A stretch of 64,000 nt of DNA from Chloroflexota bacterium (GCA_003228115.1 QEVV01000009.1:29891-93890); one strand, 5' to 3'. Shown: positions 50,301 through 59,562, numbered from the stretch's first letter. A program made the numbers and translations. The notes: generated by a model from the letters alone, not told the origin.

Positions 50301-50771
50301 CTAAGGCGTGCCGCCGCCCATTCTCAATACTGCTTCCCATTCTTCCGGCGTAACGGGTTGCACCGACAGCCGCATGCCTCGCTTGAGGACCATCATCTTC
50401 TCGAGTGCTGGCATAGCCCGCATCTCATCCACGGTGACTGGGTCTTTGAACCGCTGGTCGGCTTTGATGTCCACCATGTACCAAATGGGGTTTTCTGGTG
50501 TGCTCTTCGGGTCCGGGTGGTCGGACTTGGGGTCCCAGGCCGTGTCGTCGGGGTAGCCGCTGCGCGCAACGACCGCTGTGCCGATGATCGATAGGGGCTT
50601 GGCGTTGGAGTGGTAGAAGAGCACGCCGTCCCCTTCTTGGATTTCGTTCTTGAGAAGATTGCGCGCCTGGAAATTGCGAACACCGTCCCACTCGGCAACA
50701 ACGTCGGCAACCAAGTGGTCGTAGGAGTAAGCATTGGGCTCGGATTTGAAGAGCCAGTAACGTCGCGGCAT
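50301..50771 (-). CDS. EVE domain protein (modified-base-reader-like)
   Basis: This 156-residue protein starts RYWLFKSEPNAYSYDHL and contains WDGVRNFQARNLL, VLFYHSN and GTAVVARSGYPD, the clear EVE-domain order. EVE is a PUA-like fold, and members bind modified nucleotides in DNA or RNA. The gene stands alone, so a restriction or tRNA-linked role cannot be inferred. The start lies seven bases after GGAGG. Confidence 0.9.
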   Translation of the reverse strand: MPRRYWLFKSEPNAYSYDHLVADVVAEWDGVRNFQARNLLKNEIQEGDGVLFYHSNAKPLSIIGTAVVARSGYPDDTAWDPKSDHPDPKSTPENPIWYMVDIKADQRFKDPVTVDEMRAMPALEKMMVLKRGMRLSVQPVTPEEWEAVLRMGGGTP

Positions 50772-50889
50772 GGTAGTCCTCCGTAGGCAGAAAGTTCCGA
50801 ACGAATTCTACCAGGTATACTGAGGAAGCGACCTTGCTGGGGCATGTCCCTGCAACTTTGCAGTCTTGTCACTTTTCCGCGGAGCTTAG

Positions 50890-52521
50890 ATGGCCGAAGC
50901 CGACCCACCCTCCGAATCCGAAGTGCAGCCCCAAACCCCACCGCCAACAGAGCATATCGTCCTGCCCCGGCGGCAACTTGTTCTCGCCATGGCTGCCGTT
51001 ATGGGGGCCATGTTTCTGGCCTCGATAGACCAGACCATTGTGGCCACAGCGACCCCGCGGATCATCTCTGATCTTGGGGGCTTCGACCGGTATTCGTGGG
51101 TTACCACCGCCTATCTTGTAGCCTCTGTGACTATCATGCCCGTCGTGGGGCGGCTGACGGACATGTATGGCCGCAAGTGGTTCTACATCCCCGGCATCGC
51201 GGTGTTCCTGCTTGGGTCGGCTTTGGCAGGACTAAGCCAGAACATGGACCAACTCATCATCTTCCGAGGCGTTCAAGGATTGGGTGCCGGTGTGATGATG
51301 GCCAACGGGTTCATAGCCATTGGGGACCTCTTCCCGCCGAACCAACGGGCGAAGTTCCTGGGCCTAATCACCGCTACATTTGGAATGGCCTCGATCATCG
51401 GGCCGACGTTGGGCGGTTTCATTACGGACGCCCTGTCATGGCATTGGATTTTCTACATCAATCTGCCTCTTGGCATTCCGCTGATCTTCCTTTTCATTCG
51501 CTACTTCCCGGATGTCCGCCGTGGGGGTAAGCACCACATCGACTACCCTGGCATTGTGCTGCTGGTGTTCACCGTGGTGCCGCTCTTGCTTGGCCTTTCC
51601 TGGGGAGGCGTCAACTACCCCTGGGGGTCGACACAGGTGATCGGCGCTCTGGTCCTTTCCGTGGTCATGGGCGGCGCGTTTATCTGGACGGAGCTTCGGT
51701 CCCCGGAGCCCATCGTCCCGTTGTTCTTGTTCCGGGACAGGATTGTAGGCCTGAGCCTTCTAGCCGTGTTCCTCTCGGCGTTCGGATTGTACGGCGGCAT
51801 CATGTTTGTGCCGCTGTTTTTTCAGGGCGTCCTGGGCACTTCAGCTACGACTAGCGGAAGCTTTCTCACTCCAATGATGTTGGGGGTTGTGGCCGGGAGC
51901 CTCACCTCAGGGCAGGCTCTGGCGCGCCTGGGAGGTCACTACAAGGTACAGGCGCTCATTGGACTTGGCTTGATGAGTGTTGGCTACTTCCTGATGTCGC
52001 TGATGTCGCCGGAGACCAGCCGCATCACGGCCGTGTTATTCACCGTAGTGATGGGGATTGGCCTTGGCTCTACGATGCCGGTGTTTACAACTACGATGCA
52101 GAACGCCGTGCCCTTTCGCTATATCGGCATCGCCACAACGGCGACGCAGTTCTTCAGGGCCGTCGGAGGGGCGGTGGGGTTGGCGGTATTGGGCTCTTTC
52201 ATGGTCCGGCGGTTTGCTTCAGGAGTAGACCAATTCGTTGATCCGGCCCTGCGAGATACGCTTCCGCCAGGAACATTGGAAAGCATTACGGCGAATCCTC
52301 AGGCATTGGTAAACCCGGAGGCTTTGGAGCGGCTTCAGACCGCGCTCATAGAAGCAGGGACGCCTCCAGGCGTTGGGGAGCAACTGCTCGAGTCGCTGCG
52401 AGGAGGCCTGAGTTTGGCGATAACAGACGGCTTCCTGCTGCTTCTGGGGTTTGTGATGGCGGCCTTCGTCGTGATGCTGTTCGTGAGGCAGGTGCCTCTT
52501 CGGAGTCGTCGTTCCCGTTAG
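50890..52521 (+). CDS. MFS drug/proton antiporter, DHA2 (EmrB/QacA) family
   Basis: This 543-residue protein has about fourteen hydrophobic segments. It carries the early motif LASIDQTIVATATPRI (motif D1), GRLTDMYGRKW (motif A) and GPTLGGFI (motif C), which marks DHA2 exporters. A soluble Pro-rich N-terminus precedes the first helix, and a loop of about 70 residues lies before the last helix. It probably exports hydrophobic compounds in exchange for protons. Its stop overlaps the end of the convergent uppP by four bases. Confidence 0.88.
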   Translation: MAEADPPSESEVQPQTPPPTEHIVLPRRQLVLAMAAVMGAMFLASIDQTIVATATPRIISDLGGFDRYSWVTTAYLVASVTIMPVVGRLTDMYGRKWFYIPGIAVFLLGSALAGLSQNMDQLIIFRGVQGLGAGVMMANGFIAIGDLFPPNQRAKFLGLITATFGMASIIGPTLGGFITDALSWHWIFYINLPLGIPLIFLFIRYFPDVRRGGKHHIDYPGIVLLVFTVVPLLLGLSWGGVNYPWGSTQVIGALVLSVVMGGAFIWTELRSPEPIVPLFLFRDRIVGLSLLAVFLSAFGLYGGIMFVPLFFQGVLGTSATTSGSFLTPMMLGVVAGSLTSGQALARLGGHYKVQALIGLGLMSVGYFLMSLMSPETSRITAVLFTVVMGIGLGSTMPVFTTTMQNAVPFRYIGIATTATQFFRAVGGAVGLAVLGSFMVRRFASGVDQFVDPALRDTLPPGTLESITANPQALVNPEALERLQTALIEAGTPPGVGEQLLESLRGGLSLAITDGFLLLLGFVMAAFVVMLFVRQVPLRSRRSR

Positions 52522-53321
52522 GTGACGACGAAGACTCCCAGCAACGACCCAGCGATGATGGCCAGCCCAACCACGATTACCAGCGCCCCGAAATTGATCC
52601 GCTGTGCGAACGCCATCAACCCTCGGATGGTGAGGAGTCCAACGACAGCAGCCACAGCGGCTCCGGCGATGCCTTCGACGGTGAAGGCTTCCTTCGAGTC
52701 GATTGCCGCGAAGAGGGCTCCTCCCAGGCTTGCCGGTATGCTAAGCAAAAAGCTCAACGCCAGGGCTTCCCTGCGGTCTACCCGGAGTGCCAGTAGGGCC
52801 GCCACTGTCAGCCCGGATCGGCTTAATCCGGGTAGGGCCGCCAGTCCCTGAGCGGCGCCAGTGATAGTGGCTTCCTTGATTGTTACCTCGTCTCTTTTCA
52901 GGGTGCCGACTTTGGGTCGTCGTAGTTGGAGGAAGCCTGTCATCAGCATGAGCACGCCGACCACACCCATCGCCGCCGAGCCAGCGCGTTCTGAAAGCTG
53001 GTCCAAGGCGAGCAGCACGGGCAGTCCTATGAAGGCACCGACTACAGTACCGACGACAAGGAAACGTAGCAGTGGAGAGGGGTGTCGTGGCCTGCTGAGC
53101 AGTTCGCGTGCGATGGCTACCAACTCACGCCGGAAGTAGATGGTGGCCGAAACGGCGGTACCAAGATGGAGCCACAAGGCGAAACCCACCGAGGCCCCCA
53201 GTGGCTGGTCCTCCAAATAGGCGTAGGCCGTGGCAACGACACCCTCGGAGCTGACCGGCAGCCATTCCACTATGCCTTGAAGAACCCCTAGTAATAGGGC
53301 GGTTGTTAGATCAACGGTCAA
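52518..53321 (-). CDS. uppP: UppP/BacA-like undecaprenyl-diphosphatase family membrane protein
   Basis: This 267-residue membrane protein has the family start QGIVEWLPVSSEG and a second motif PGLSRSGLT. Canonical enzymes read EFLPVSSTGH; here the Thr and His of SSTGH are replaced (SSEGVV), while the Ser-Arg-Ser motif is kept. It may be a divergent isoprenyl-diphosphatase or a lipid transporter of the same fold, and activity is not certain. The start appears to be TTG 53321. It is convergent with the MFS gene with four bases shared. Confidence 0.75.
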   Translation of the reverse strand: MTVDLTTALLLGVLQGIVEWLPVSSEGVVATAYAYLEDQPLGASVGFALWLHLGTAVSATIYFRRELVAIARELLSRPRHPSPLLRFLVVGTVVGAFIGLPVLLALDQLSERAGSAAMGVVGVLMLMTGFLQLRRPKVGTLKRDEVTIKEATITGAAQGLAALPGLSRSGLTVAALLALRVDRREALALSFLLSIPASLGGALFAAIDSKEAFTVEGIAGAAVAAVVGLLTIRGLMAFAQRINFGALVIVVGLAIIAGSLLGVFVVT

Positions 53322-53450
53322 GGTTGTGGCTCAATGGCAAACTGGACATTCCAAGATAAATTACGGTCCGTTGCTATGATAGCCTGCGCCTAGACCGCCT
53401 GCTAGGCTTTAGCTTTCCCCCACTGTTTGAAGCCCTTCTTCGGAGGTTCC

Positions 53451-54434
53451 ATGAAAAAGTTCATGAACAGCGTCGACGATATTCTGGATGAGAGCCTGCG
53501 CGGTTTCGTTCTCGCCCATGAGGACTTGGTTGTTCTGCATACGGGTCCAACCTACGTCTCACGCCTCGGTGCTCCAGCGCGGGGGAAGGTTGCCTTGGTC
53601 TCTGGGGGCGGCAGCGGCCATGAGCCCCTGCACGCTGGGTTTGTTGGATACGGGATGCTCGACGCCGCCTGCCCCGGCCAGGTCTTCACATCGCCGACCC
53701 CGGGTCAAATGTTGGAGGCGGCACAAGCCGTCGACGGCGGATCTGGGGTTTTGTTCATCGTCAAGAACTTCGCAGGCGATGTGATGAACTTCGAGATGGC
53801 TGCTGAAATGTATGCCAGCGAGCAGGCCACGATCCTGGTCAACGACGATGTGGCAACCGACGACGAATCCCTCCGACGGGGCGTCGCTGGGACGTTGGTG
53901 GTAGAGAAGATTGTTGGGGGTGCCGCGCAGGCTGGGGCTAGTTTGGCGGAATGCCATGCGCTCGGAGTCCAGGTCAACCAGCGCACCCGCTCAATGGGTG
54001 TTGCCCTGACGAGCTGTACCGTCCCGGCTGTCGGCAAACCGACCTTCGACATCGGCGAAGATGAGATGGAGATGGGTGTGGGCATCCACGGGGAGAAGGG
54101 CCGACGGCGGGAGAAGTTGGCTCCTGCTGATGACATAGCCAGGCAGATGGTGGCGGCGATTATTGAGGACTTGAAGCCCGCTTCAGGAGGCCAGGCGCTG
54201 CTATTGGTCAACGGCTTTGGGGGCACGCCCCTAATGGAGTTGACCCTGATGTACGACGCCGCTCGACGCTCTCTCGGCGGCACTGGTGTGGAGGTGGTGC
54301 GGAGCCTGGTGGGGAACTATGTCACTTCCTTGGACATGGCCGGGTGTTCCTTTACCCTCTCACTCCTGGATGACGAGATGCTCCGATATTGGGATGCCCC
54401 GGTGCACACGCCTGCTCTGCGGTGGGGCCGATAG
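53451..54434 (+). CDS. dhaK: dihydroxyacetone kinase subunit DhaK
   Basis: This 327-residue protein has GGGSGHEPLHAGF, FIVKNFAGDVMNF and GVGIHGEKG, which includes the His that binds dihydroxyacetone covalently. In PEP-dependent systems it works with DhaL and DhaM; in ATP kinases DhaK and DhaL are fused. Here dhaL lies immediately downstream but on the other strand, an unusual arrangement. ATG 53451 has GGAGG upstream; a start at 53427 would add eight residues. No DhaM is present. Confidence 0.92.
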   Translation: MKKFMNSVDDILDESLRGFVLAHEDLVVLHTGPTYVSRLGAPARGKVALVSGGGSGHEPLHAGFVGYGMLDAACPGQVFTSPTPGQMLEAAQAVDGGSGVLFIVKNFAGDVMNFEMAAEMYASEQATILVNDDVATDDESLRRGVAGTLVVEKIVGGAAQAGASLAECHALGVQVNQRTRSMGVALTSCTVPAVGKPTFDIGEDEMEMGVGIHGEKGRRREKLAPADDIARQMVAAIIEDLKPASGGQALLLVNGFGGTPLMELTLMYDAARRSLGGTGVEVVRSLVGNYVTSLDMAGCSFTLSLLDDEMLRYWDAPVHTPALRWGR

Positions 54435-54450
54435 GCCTCCGGAGCCATAA

Positions 54451-55083
54451 TCACGCTTGGTCGGTAAACCGATCACAGAGGGCCTTCACCAACAAGTAGC
54501 TCGCCATCGCTCCGGGGTCTGGGTGTCCAATGCTGCGCTCTCCCAACTGGGCCGCTCGGCCCTTTGTTGCCTCCATGTTGCGAGTTGCTTCGACTCCGGC
54601 TTCGGCCGCTGCCACCAGCTTGGCCGCCACTTCAGACCCTCTCGCTCCTTCAGCGATGGCCCTATGGAATGCCTCGCCCACCGGCCCCAAGACATCCAGC
54701 ATTGTTTTCTCACCCACGTCGGACCTGCCGCGTTGTTTAACAGCGGCGACCCCCTGATCCAGCATGAATGCGATGTCCTGGACTTGGAGCAACGCGCCAC
54801 ATGGCGCGGCTTTGCCCATGCTCATCAAAAGGGTGCCATACAGAGGACCTGCCGCCCCGCCGACAGTGGTGACCAGCGTCATCCCTGCCCGCTGAAGGGC
54901 CTCGCCCATATCCAGACTCGCCAACTCCTCTGTCTGAGCGGCGACGGCTAGAAAGCCCCTGGATAGGTTAGATCCGTGGTCGCCATCGCCAACCGCGGCA
55001 TCCAGTTCGTTGAGGAGGGCGGCGTTCTCTGAAATGGTGTTTGCCGTGGCCCCGATGGCCTGCTGGAACAAATCGCTAATCAT
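54451..55083 (-). CDS. dhaL: dihydroxyacetone kinase subunit DhaL
   Basis: This 210-residue nucleotide-binding subunit has DAAVGDGDHGSNLSRGF (the Asp residues that bind the magnesium-ADP), TVGGAAGPLYGTLL and HPDPGAMASYLL. It carries the phosphate to dihydroxyacetone on DhaK. It is transcribed towards dhaK and starts 22 bp after the end of the molybdopterin gene at 55106, so it is probably expressed with that gene. The start at 55083 lacks a strong ribosome site, which agrees with coupling to the upstream gene. Confidence 0.9.
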   Translation of the reverse strand: MISDLFQQAIGATANTISENAALLNELDAAVGDGDHGSNLSRGFLAVAAQTEELASLDMGEALQRAGMTLVTTVGGAAGPLYGTLLMSMGKAAPCGALLQVQDIAFMLDQGVAAVKQRGRSDVGEKTMLDVLGPVGEAFHRAIAEGARGSEVAAKLVAAAEAGVEATRNMEATKGRAAQLGERSIGHPDPGAMASYLLVKALCDRFTDQA

Positions 55084-55105
55084 AGGGGTCGGATCATCAA
55101 ATGGA

Positions 55106-57376
55106 CTACGATCCTTGCCTTTGCCGTAGCGCGTAGTACACCCGCTCCCCTGAGATAGGCAGGTCAGTAATGGGAATGCCAATGGCGTCGGCTACGGCAT
55201 TGGCAATGGCCGGGGCTACCGAGGAGTTGGTGATCTCACCTACTGCCTTGCCGCCGTAGGGGGTATGCCCGGACTCGCTTTCAATGTAGACCGTTTGGTG
55301 GCGCGGAATGTCCTGGATGTTGGGAATCTTGAAATCGCCGAGGTGCAGGGTGGTAACGCGACCTTCCTCCACGGGCATATCCTCCATCAAGGCGAACCCC
55401 AGGCCCGTGACCATGCCGCCTTCCACCTGGCTGAGGTGGGAGGCGGGGTTGATGATGGTTCCTGAGTCCACTGCCGAGACCAGCTTCAGTACCTCCACGA
55501 CTCCCGTTTCGGGGTCAACGCTAACCTCAGCGGCCTGAGTGCAAAAGGAGGTGTAGTCCTGGGCGTTGGAGGTATATTCGGCGTAGGCGCTAATCGTGGC
55601 GCCACGTCCCGCCTCGCGAGAGGCGAGGTCGGCGATGCTGATCGAACGTTCCGGCGATCCTTTCACGATGAGCCAGCCGTCCCGAAGCTGGACCTCCTTG
55701 AGGCTACATTCAAGCGCCTCTGCGGCCACGGCCGAAAGGCTTTCCCTCAGCTTTTGAACAGCCGTCAGGGCAGCGAATCCCGCGGTGTGCGTTGTGCGGC
55801 TGTTGCCCACGCCCCCGTCCGGTGGGTGCGTGTCCGTGTTGACCGTGACGACCTTTATTTGGTCAAGGGCAACGGTGAGCTCTTCGGCTACGATCTGCCT
55901 CTGTACGGTGTGAATGCCTGTACCGTGGTCGAAAGTGGGGCTGTAGACGGTCACAGTGCCGTCGGCTTCTATCACGATGTTGGCGTTAGAGTTGCCCACC
56001 CCGGTCGTGTGGTCAAAGAGGGCCAGGCCTCTTCCCACGTTCGGAGCTTTCGGCGTGCCCCAGCCAATAGCAGCGGCGGCGGCGGTTAGGGTCTCCTCGG
56101 CCTTGATCTGCCTCCATGCTGTTCCCGATGGCGAGGTGTCACCGTCGTGGAGGACGTTCTTGAGGCGGAATCCCAGAGGGTCGAGGCCCATTTCTTTGGC
56201 GATCATATCCATATGGGATTCCACCGCGAATGAAGACTGGGGAGAACCGGGAGCCCGCGCATGGCCCCGAGGCACCTCGTTGGTGTAAACACAGTCGCCT
56301 TCAATGTGGACGTTGGGTATGTTGTAGCAGCCGCCAAGCTGGAAGGCCCCGGCGACATAACCGAGCGTTTTGTAACCGGCGTATGCGCCGCTGTTGAATG
56401 TCACTCGTCCGGAGCGGGCCACAATTGTCCCGTCGTTTTTGACGCCGGTCTTGACGCTAATTGTGCTGGGATGCCGTGGGTCGGCGGCCATGAGCTCCTC
56501 GGTGTAGGTCATCACCGACTTCACGGGACGGCCGGCAGCCTTGGACACGAAGTACATCAACGGCACATCCATTGAAGAACTCTTGCCGCCAAAGTCGCCG
56601 CCGATATAGGCCACGTTGACGGTGACTTGATCAGTTTCAATTCCGACGTGGGAGGCCAAGTGCCGACGCAGAGTGTGAGGCTGCTTGTTGTGGGCCCATA
56701 CTTGAACGTGGCCATCATCTTGCACCCACACGACGCAGGCGTGGGGCTCCAGGTAGGCCTGATGGGTCATGGGCGTGGAGAAGTGGTGCTCAAAGACCCT
56801 GTCCGCCTGAGCGAACCCCGCCTCAATGTCGCCCTTGGCCCAGGTCATGCGGGAGAAGAGGTTGCTGGACACCGGTTCCGTGGCAGGATAGTCCTTGTGC
56901 CACAGATCGATGGGGCCCCGCTTGTAGCTGCCGAAGTCGTCGTGGACCACCGGGGCGCTGGATTTGCTCGCCTCCAAGGCGTCGAAAACGGCGGGGATCT
57001 CTTCGTATTCAACCTCAATGAGGTCAATGGCTTCTTCGGCAATGTCGGGGCTCTCGGCGGCGACAATGGCCACCTTGTCTCCGATGTACCGGACGACATT
57101 CCGGCACAGCATGGGCGTGTCCTGGATCATCCGCCCGATGAGGGTTTCTGGAATGTCGGCCCCGGTCAACACGACGTGGACACCGGGGACCTGCTTGGCC
57201 CTGGATGCGTCGATGCTCACAATACGGGCGTGAGGGTAGGGGCTACGCAAGATTTTGGCCCAGAGCAAGCCAGGCAGGTCGATGTCGGCGGAGTATTTGC
57301 CGGAGCCGGTCGTCTTGTCAGGCCCTTCAACTCGCCCGGCAGGCTTTCCGACGACGCGATGTTCGGTTGTTGTCAT
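55106..57376 (-). CDS. xanthine dehydrogenase family molybdopterin-binding subunit (free-standing, copy 2)
   Basis: This 756-residue protein has the a/b hammerhead start RVEGPDKTTGSGKYSADIDLPG, then GGDFGGKS, PRGHARAPGSPQ and a C-terminal YGGKAVGEITNS with the catalytic Glu. It is related to the gene at 16039 but keeps a different substrate loop (ARAPG versus SPGG). FAD and 2Fe-2S partner subunits are absent nearby. AGGAG precedes the start. It forms a likely operon with dhaL, which starts 22 bp after it. The substrate is unknown; a hydroxylation feeding a C3 pool is only a guess. Confidence 0.85.
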   Translation of the reverse strand: MTTTEHRVVGKPAGRVEGPDKTTGSGKYSADIDLPGLLWAKILRSPYPHARIVSIDASRAKQVPGVHVVLTGADIPETLIGRMIQDTPMLCRNVVRYIGDKVAIVAAESPDIAEEAIDLIEVEYEEIPAVFDALEASKSSAPVVHDDFGSYKRGPIDLWHKDYPATEPVSSNLFSRMTWAKGDIEAGFAQADRVFEHHFSTPMTHQAYLEPHACVVWVQDDGHVQVWAHNKQPHTLRRHLASHVGIETDQVTVNVAYIGGDFGGKSSSMDVPLMYFVSKAAGRPVKSVMTYTEELMAADPRHPSTISVKTGVKNDGTIVARSGRVTFNSGAYAGYKTLGYVAGAFQLGGCYNIPNVHIEGDCVYTNEVPRGHARAPGSPQSSFAVESHMDMIAKEMGLDPLGFRLKNVLHDGDTSPSGTAWRQIKAEETLTAAAAAIGWGTPKAPNVGRGLALFDHTTGVGNSNANIVIEADGTVTVYSPTFDHGTGIHTVQRQIVAEELTVALDQIKVVTVNTDTHPPDGGVGNSRTTHTAGFAALTAVQKLRESLSAVAAEALECSLKEVQLRDGWLIVKGSPERSISIADLASREAGRGATISAYAEYTSNAQDYTSFCTQAAEVSVDPETGVVEVLKLVSAVDSGTIINPASHLSQVEGGMVTGLGFALMEDMPVEEGRVTTLHLGDFKIPNIQDIPRHQTVYIESESGHTPYGGKAVGEITNSSVAPAIANAVADAIGIPITDLPISGERVYYALRQRQGS

Positions 57377-57420
57377 ATGGTTGCTCCTAAGGCAGGGTAA
57401 GGGGAGTGACAGGCGGAACT

Positions 57421-57644
57421 CTAAGTTTTCTCGAACACTTCTCTGGGGAGTTTGCACTGGCGGATAATCGATTGAAGAGTGCCGGTACGGAGTTCGCTGT
57501 GATCGGTACAGCAACCGTGATCATGGAGTCAGAGACCCGTCTTTGCATGACGATATGACTGTCGCGGCGCCTCACGGTGTTGAAGCTATGCTGTTCAAGG
57601 ATGCGGCACATCTCGCTCCCAGAAAGGACGCGAAGCCTAGCCAA
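57421..57644 (-). pseudogene. hicA: hicA-like toxin gene with a frameshift
   Basis: The N-terminal frame gives RLRVLSGSEMCRILEQHSF and RRDSHIVMQRR, containing the HicA active His in DSHIVMQ. After ITVAVP the frame is wrong. Shifting frame restores HSELRTGTLQSIIRQCKLP and REVFEKT, ending at TAG 57421-57423, exactly the expected HicA C-terminus. The 224-bp length is one base short of 75 codons, so a one-base deletion is likely. As read, the protein would run on to 57387 with an unrelated tail. It may be inactive, or the deletion may be a sequencing error. Confidence 0.75.
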
Positions 57645-57864
57645 CCGTTACCTCAAGCCGGGTGATGTAGACTTCTTCCCGGAGCCGCTCCTGAACCTCC
57701 GAGGGGCTAGCGGACTCGAAGAAGAGTTCGAGCGCTTCCACGAGATTCCGCCGGGCTTCCTTTATGGATTCTCCCTGACTGGCGATATCCAACTCTGGAC
57801 AGAGGGCTACGTAACCGTCTCCCTCTCTTTCGATGACCGCCGTAAGATTGTGCGTCTGTCGCAT
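57637..57864 (-). CDS. hicB: HicB-like antitoxin
   Basis: This 75-residue protein has the HicB pattern: LTAVIEREGDGYVALCPELDIASQGESIKEA and ARRNLVEALELFFE. It has the partly degraded RNase H-like fold of this family but no added DNA-binding domain. It overlaps the start of hicA by eight bases, in the order hicB then hicA. With the toxin gene disrupted, its regulatory role is uncertain. The preceding GGGAA could be its ribosome site. Confidence 0.8.
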   Translation of the reverse strand: MRQTHNLTAVIEREGDGYVALCPELDIASQGESIKEARRNLVEALELFFESASPSEVQERLREEVYITRLEVTVG

Positions 57865-57952
57865 AGCGCTTCCCGTGGTGAGCAGCGTTGTTTGACGGGT
57901 AGGGGCTAGCTCCTCGAATCATATCATGGACTTGAGGCGGGGTTCTTCGGCC

Positions 57953-59562
57953 CTATGCCGCCTCTCTGATCGGCTCAACTTGGTAGAGGTCGCGCCAGGC
58001 ATGGAAGCCGCCTTCCAGGGCGGACGCCTGGAATCCCATGTCCTTCAACTGCTGCGCCACACGGGCGCTGGTTGCTTCGTCCGTTCAACTGCAATAGGCC
58101 ACGATGGGCCTGTTCCTATCCTGGTTCTCAGCCCACTCGATTACCTCGTCAGGGAGCACCCGAATATCGCCAGGGATGTGGGCCTGTTCGGAGTCGTAGC
58201 TCATCCTGGACCGCACATCCAGCACCACCGGCGAGAGTTCGGACATCATTTGATGGAGTTGTTCGGGTGTGATGCGAGGGATTTCTTCTTCGTCCTCCTC
58301 TGCAAATAGGCCAAGGGCCGATCCCTCCCGCTCCTCCACCAAGACTTCCCGGGCCGCCCGGCGCGCATACCAAGCTGCGGCAGGTGAGGCGGTGGCCCCG
58401 TGAATGACGACCGACGCTAGTACGACCACTCCAACAGTTGCCAGAAGGAGTTCCCCACCGGGAATGCCAGCCTGTACCACAAGCAATGCCAGCAATAGTG
58501 AATTTAGGCCCCTGGGACCGAACCAGGCGACAAAGGCGTGGGCTTCCCAACTCATGCGCGCCCTGGCGAGAACCGCTCCGAGAATAGCGGGACGAATGAC
58601 AAAAACTACGAGGCCCGCCAGTATCAGGGCAGGCACAACAGAGACCGTGGGGAGAATGCCCGACAAGACCACGCCGAACAGCACGAAGGCAAGGAGCATG
58701 GACATTTCAGAGGTGATCTCGCCGTACTCTCAGAGGTGATCTCGCCGTACTCAAGGAAGCAGTCGCAGAGCTTCTGATTGAGAAGGACCACCGCCAGCCC
58801 GGCGGCGAACGCCGCAAGGAACCCATCTCCACCGGCAGCCGTGGCTGCCGAGAAGGCGGCCAGCACCAGGCCTATGCCAAACAATGACTGGTATTCCCGT
58901 CGCACGCCCATCATCAAGTCGGCTCGGGATATGCACCAGGAGCCTATTCCTCCGATGGCGAACCCTATGACGGGTCCCAGCACCAGCAAGCGCACCATGA
59001 AGGTGATCCATCCGGCAACGTTGCTGACCTCTCCAACGGCCACTGCTATGAGGATCAAAATGACCGGGAGCACGACGAGGTCGTTCATACCGGCTTCCAA
59101 TTTTAGGGCCTGTCGCACCGAACGAGGGATGCGCTTGTCGCGGACGATCTCTCTTAAGACGACCGGGTCTGTTGAGGCGAGGACCGCCCCGCCGATGAAA
59201 GCCAATATCCATCCGAAACCGAGGAGCAATGCCAAAGGCACAGCGCCCAGGGCAATGATCAGAGCTGTCCCTGGCCCCAGCACCAGGACGGGCACGAGCC
59301 AGCGAATGCCCAACTCTTTCATCTGGAGTTTGACCGCGTCGAGGAAAAGGACAAGGGAAAGCGTGAGCGTGGCGACCATCTCCAGCACTGGATCGTGGGC
59401 GTCCATCTCGAGAACGCCCAGACCGTTTCGTCCGATCAACAGGCCGAAGCCAAGGAACAACAGGGGGAAGGACACCGGCGAGCGCTCCACGAGCCCTGAG
59501 GCGAGGGCACTCACAGTGAGGACAATGGCCAGGATGCTGAAGACGAGAAGAAGGTCAGGCAT
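57953..59562 (-). pseudogene. cation/proton antiporter-rhodanese gene with 23-bp duplication and in-frame TGA
   Basis: Two frames make one gene. The first (59562 onward) encodes a CPA-type antiporter with about a dozen hydrophobic segments (GLLIGRNGL, LASTDPVVLREI). The reading frame breaks at a 23-bp tandem duplication (58707-58729 and 58730-58752). Removing one copy joins LEYGEITSE to MSMLLAFVLFG and gives exactly 529 codons in total. The fused C-terminal rhodanese domain (VVLDVRSRMSYDSEQAHIPG) reads AYCS, then TGA (58085-58087), then TDEATSARVAQQLKDMGF to TAG 57953-57955. The TGA stands where relatives have Cys (YCSC). It may be a decayed gene, a phase-variable gene or a selenoprotein. Confidence 0.75.

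Noticed and set aside
58085..58087. TGA read as tryptophan through a variant genetic code
   Set aside because: TGA ends other genes in the window, for example dnaN at 2518-2520, so genome-wide reassignment is not supported.
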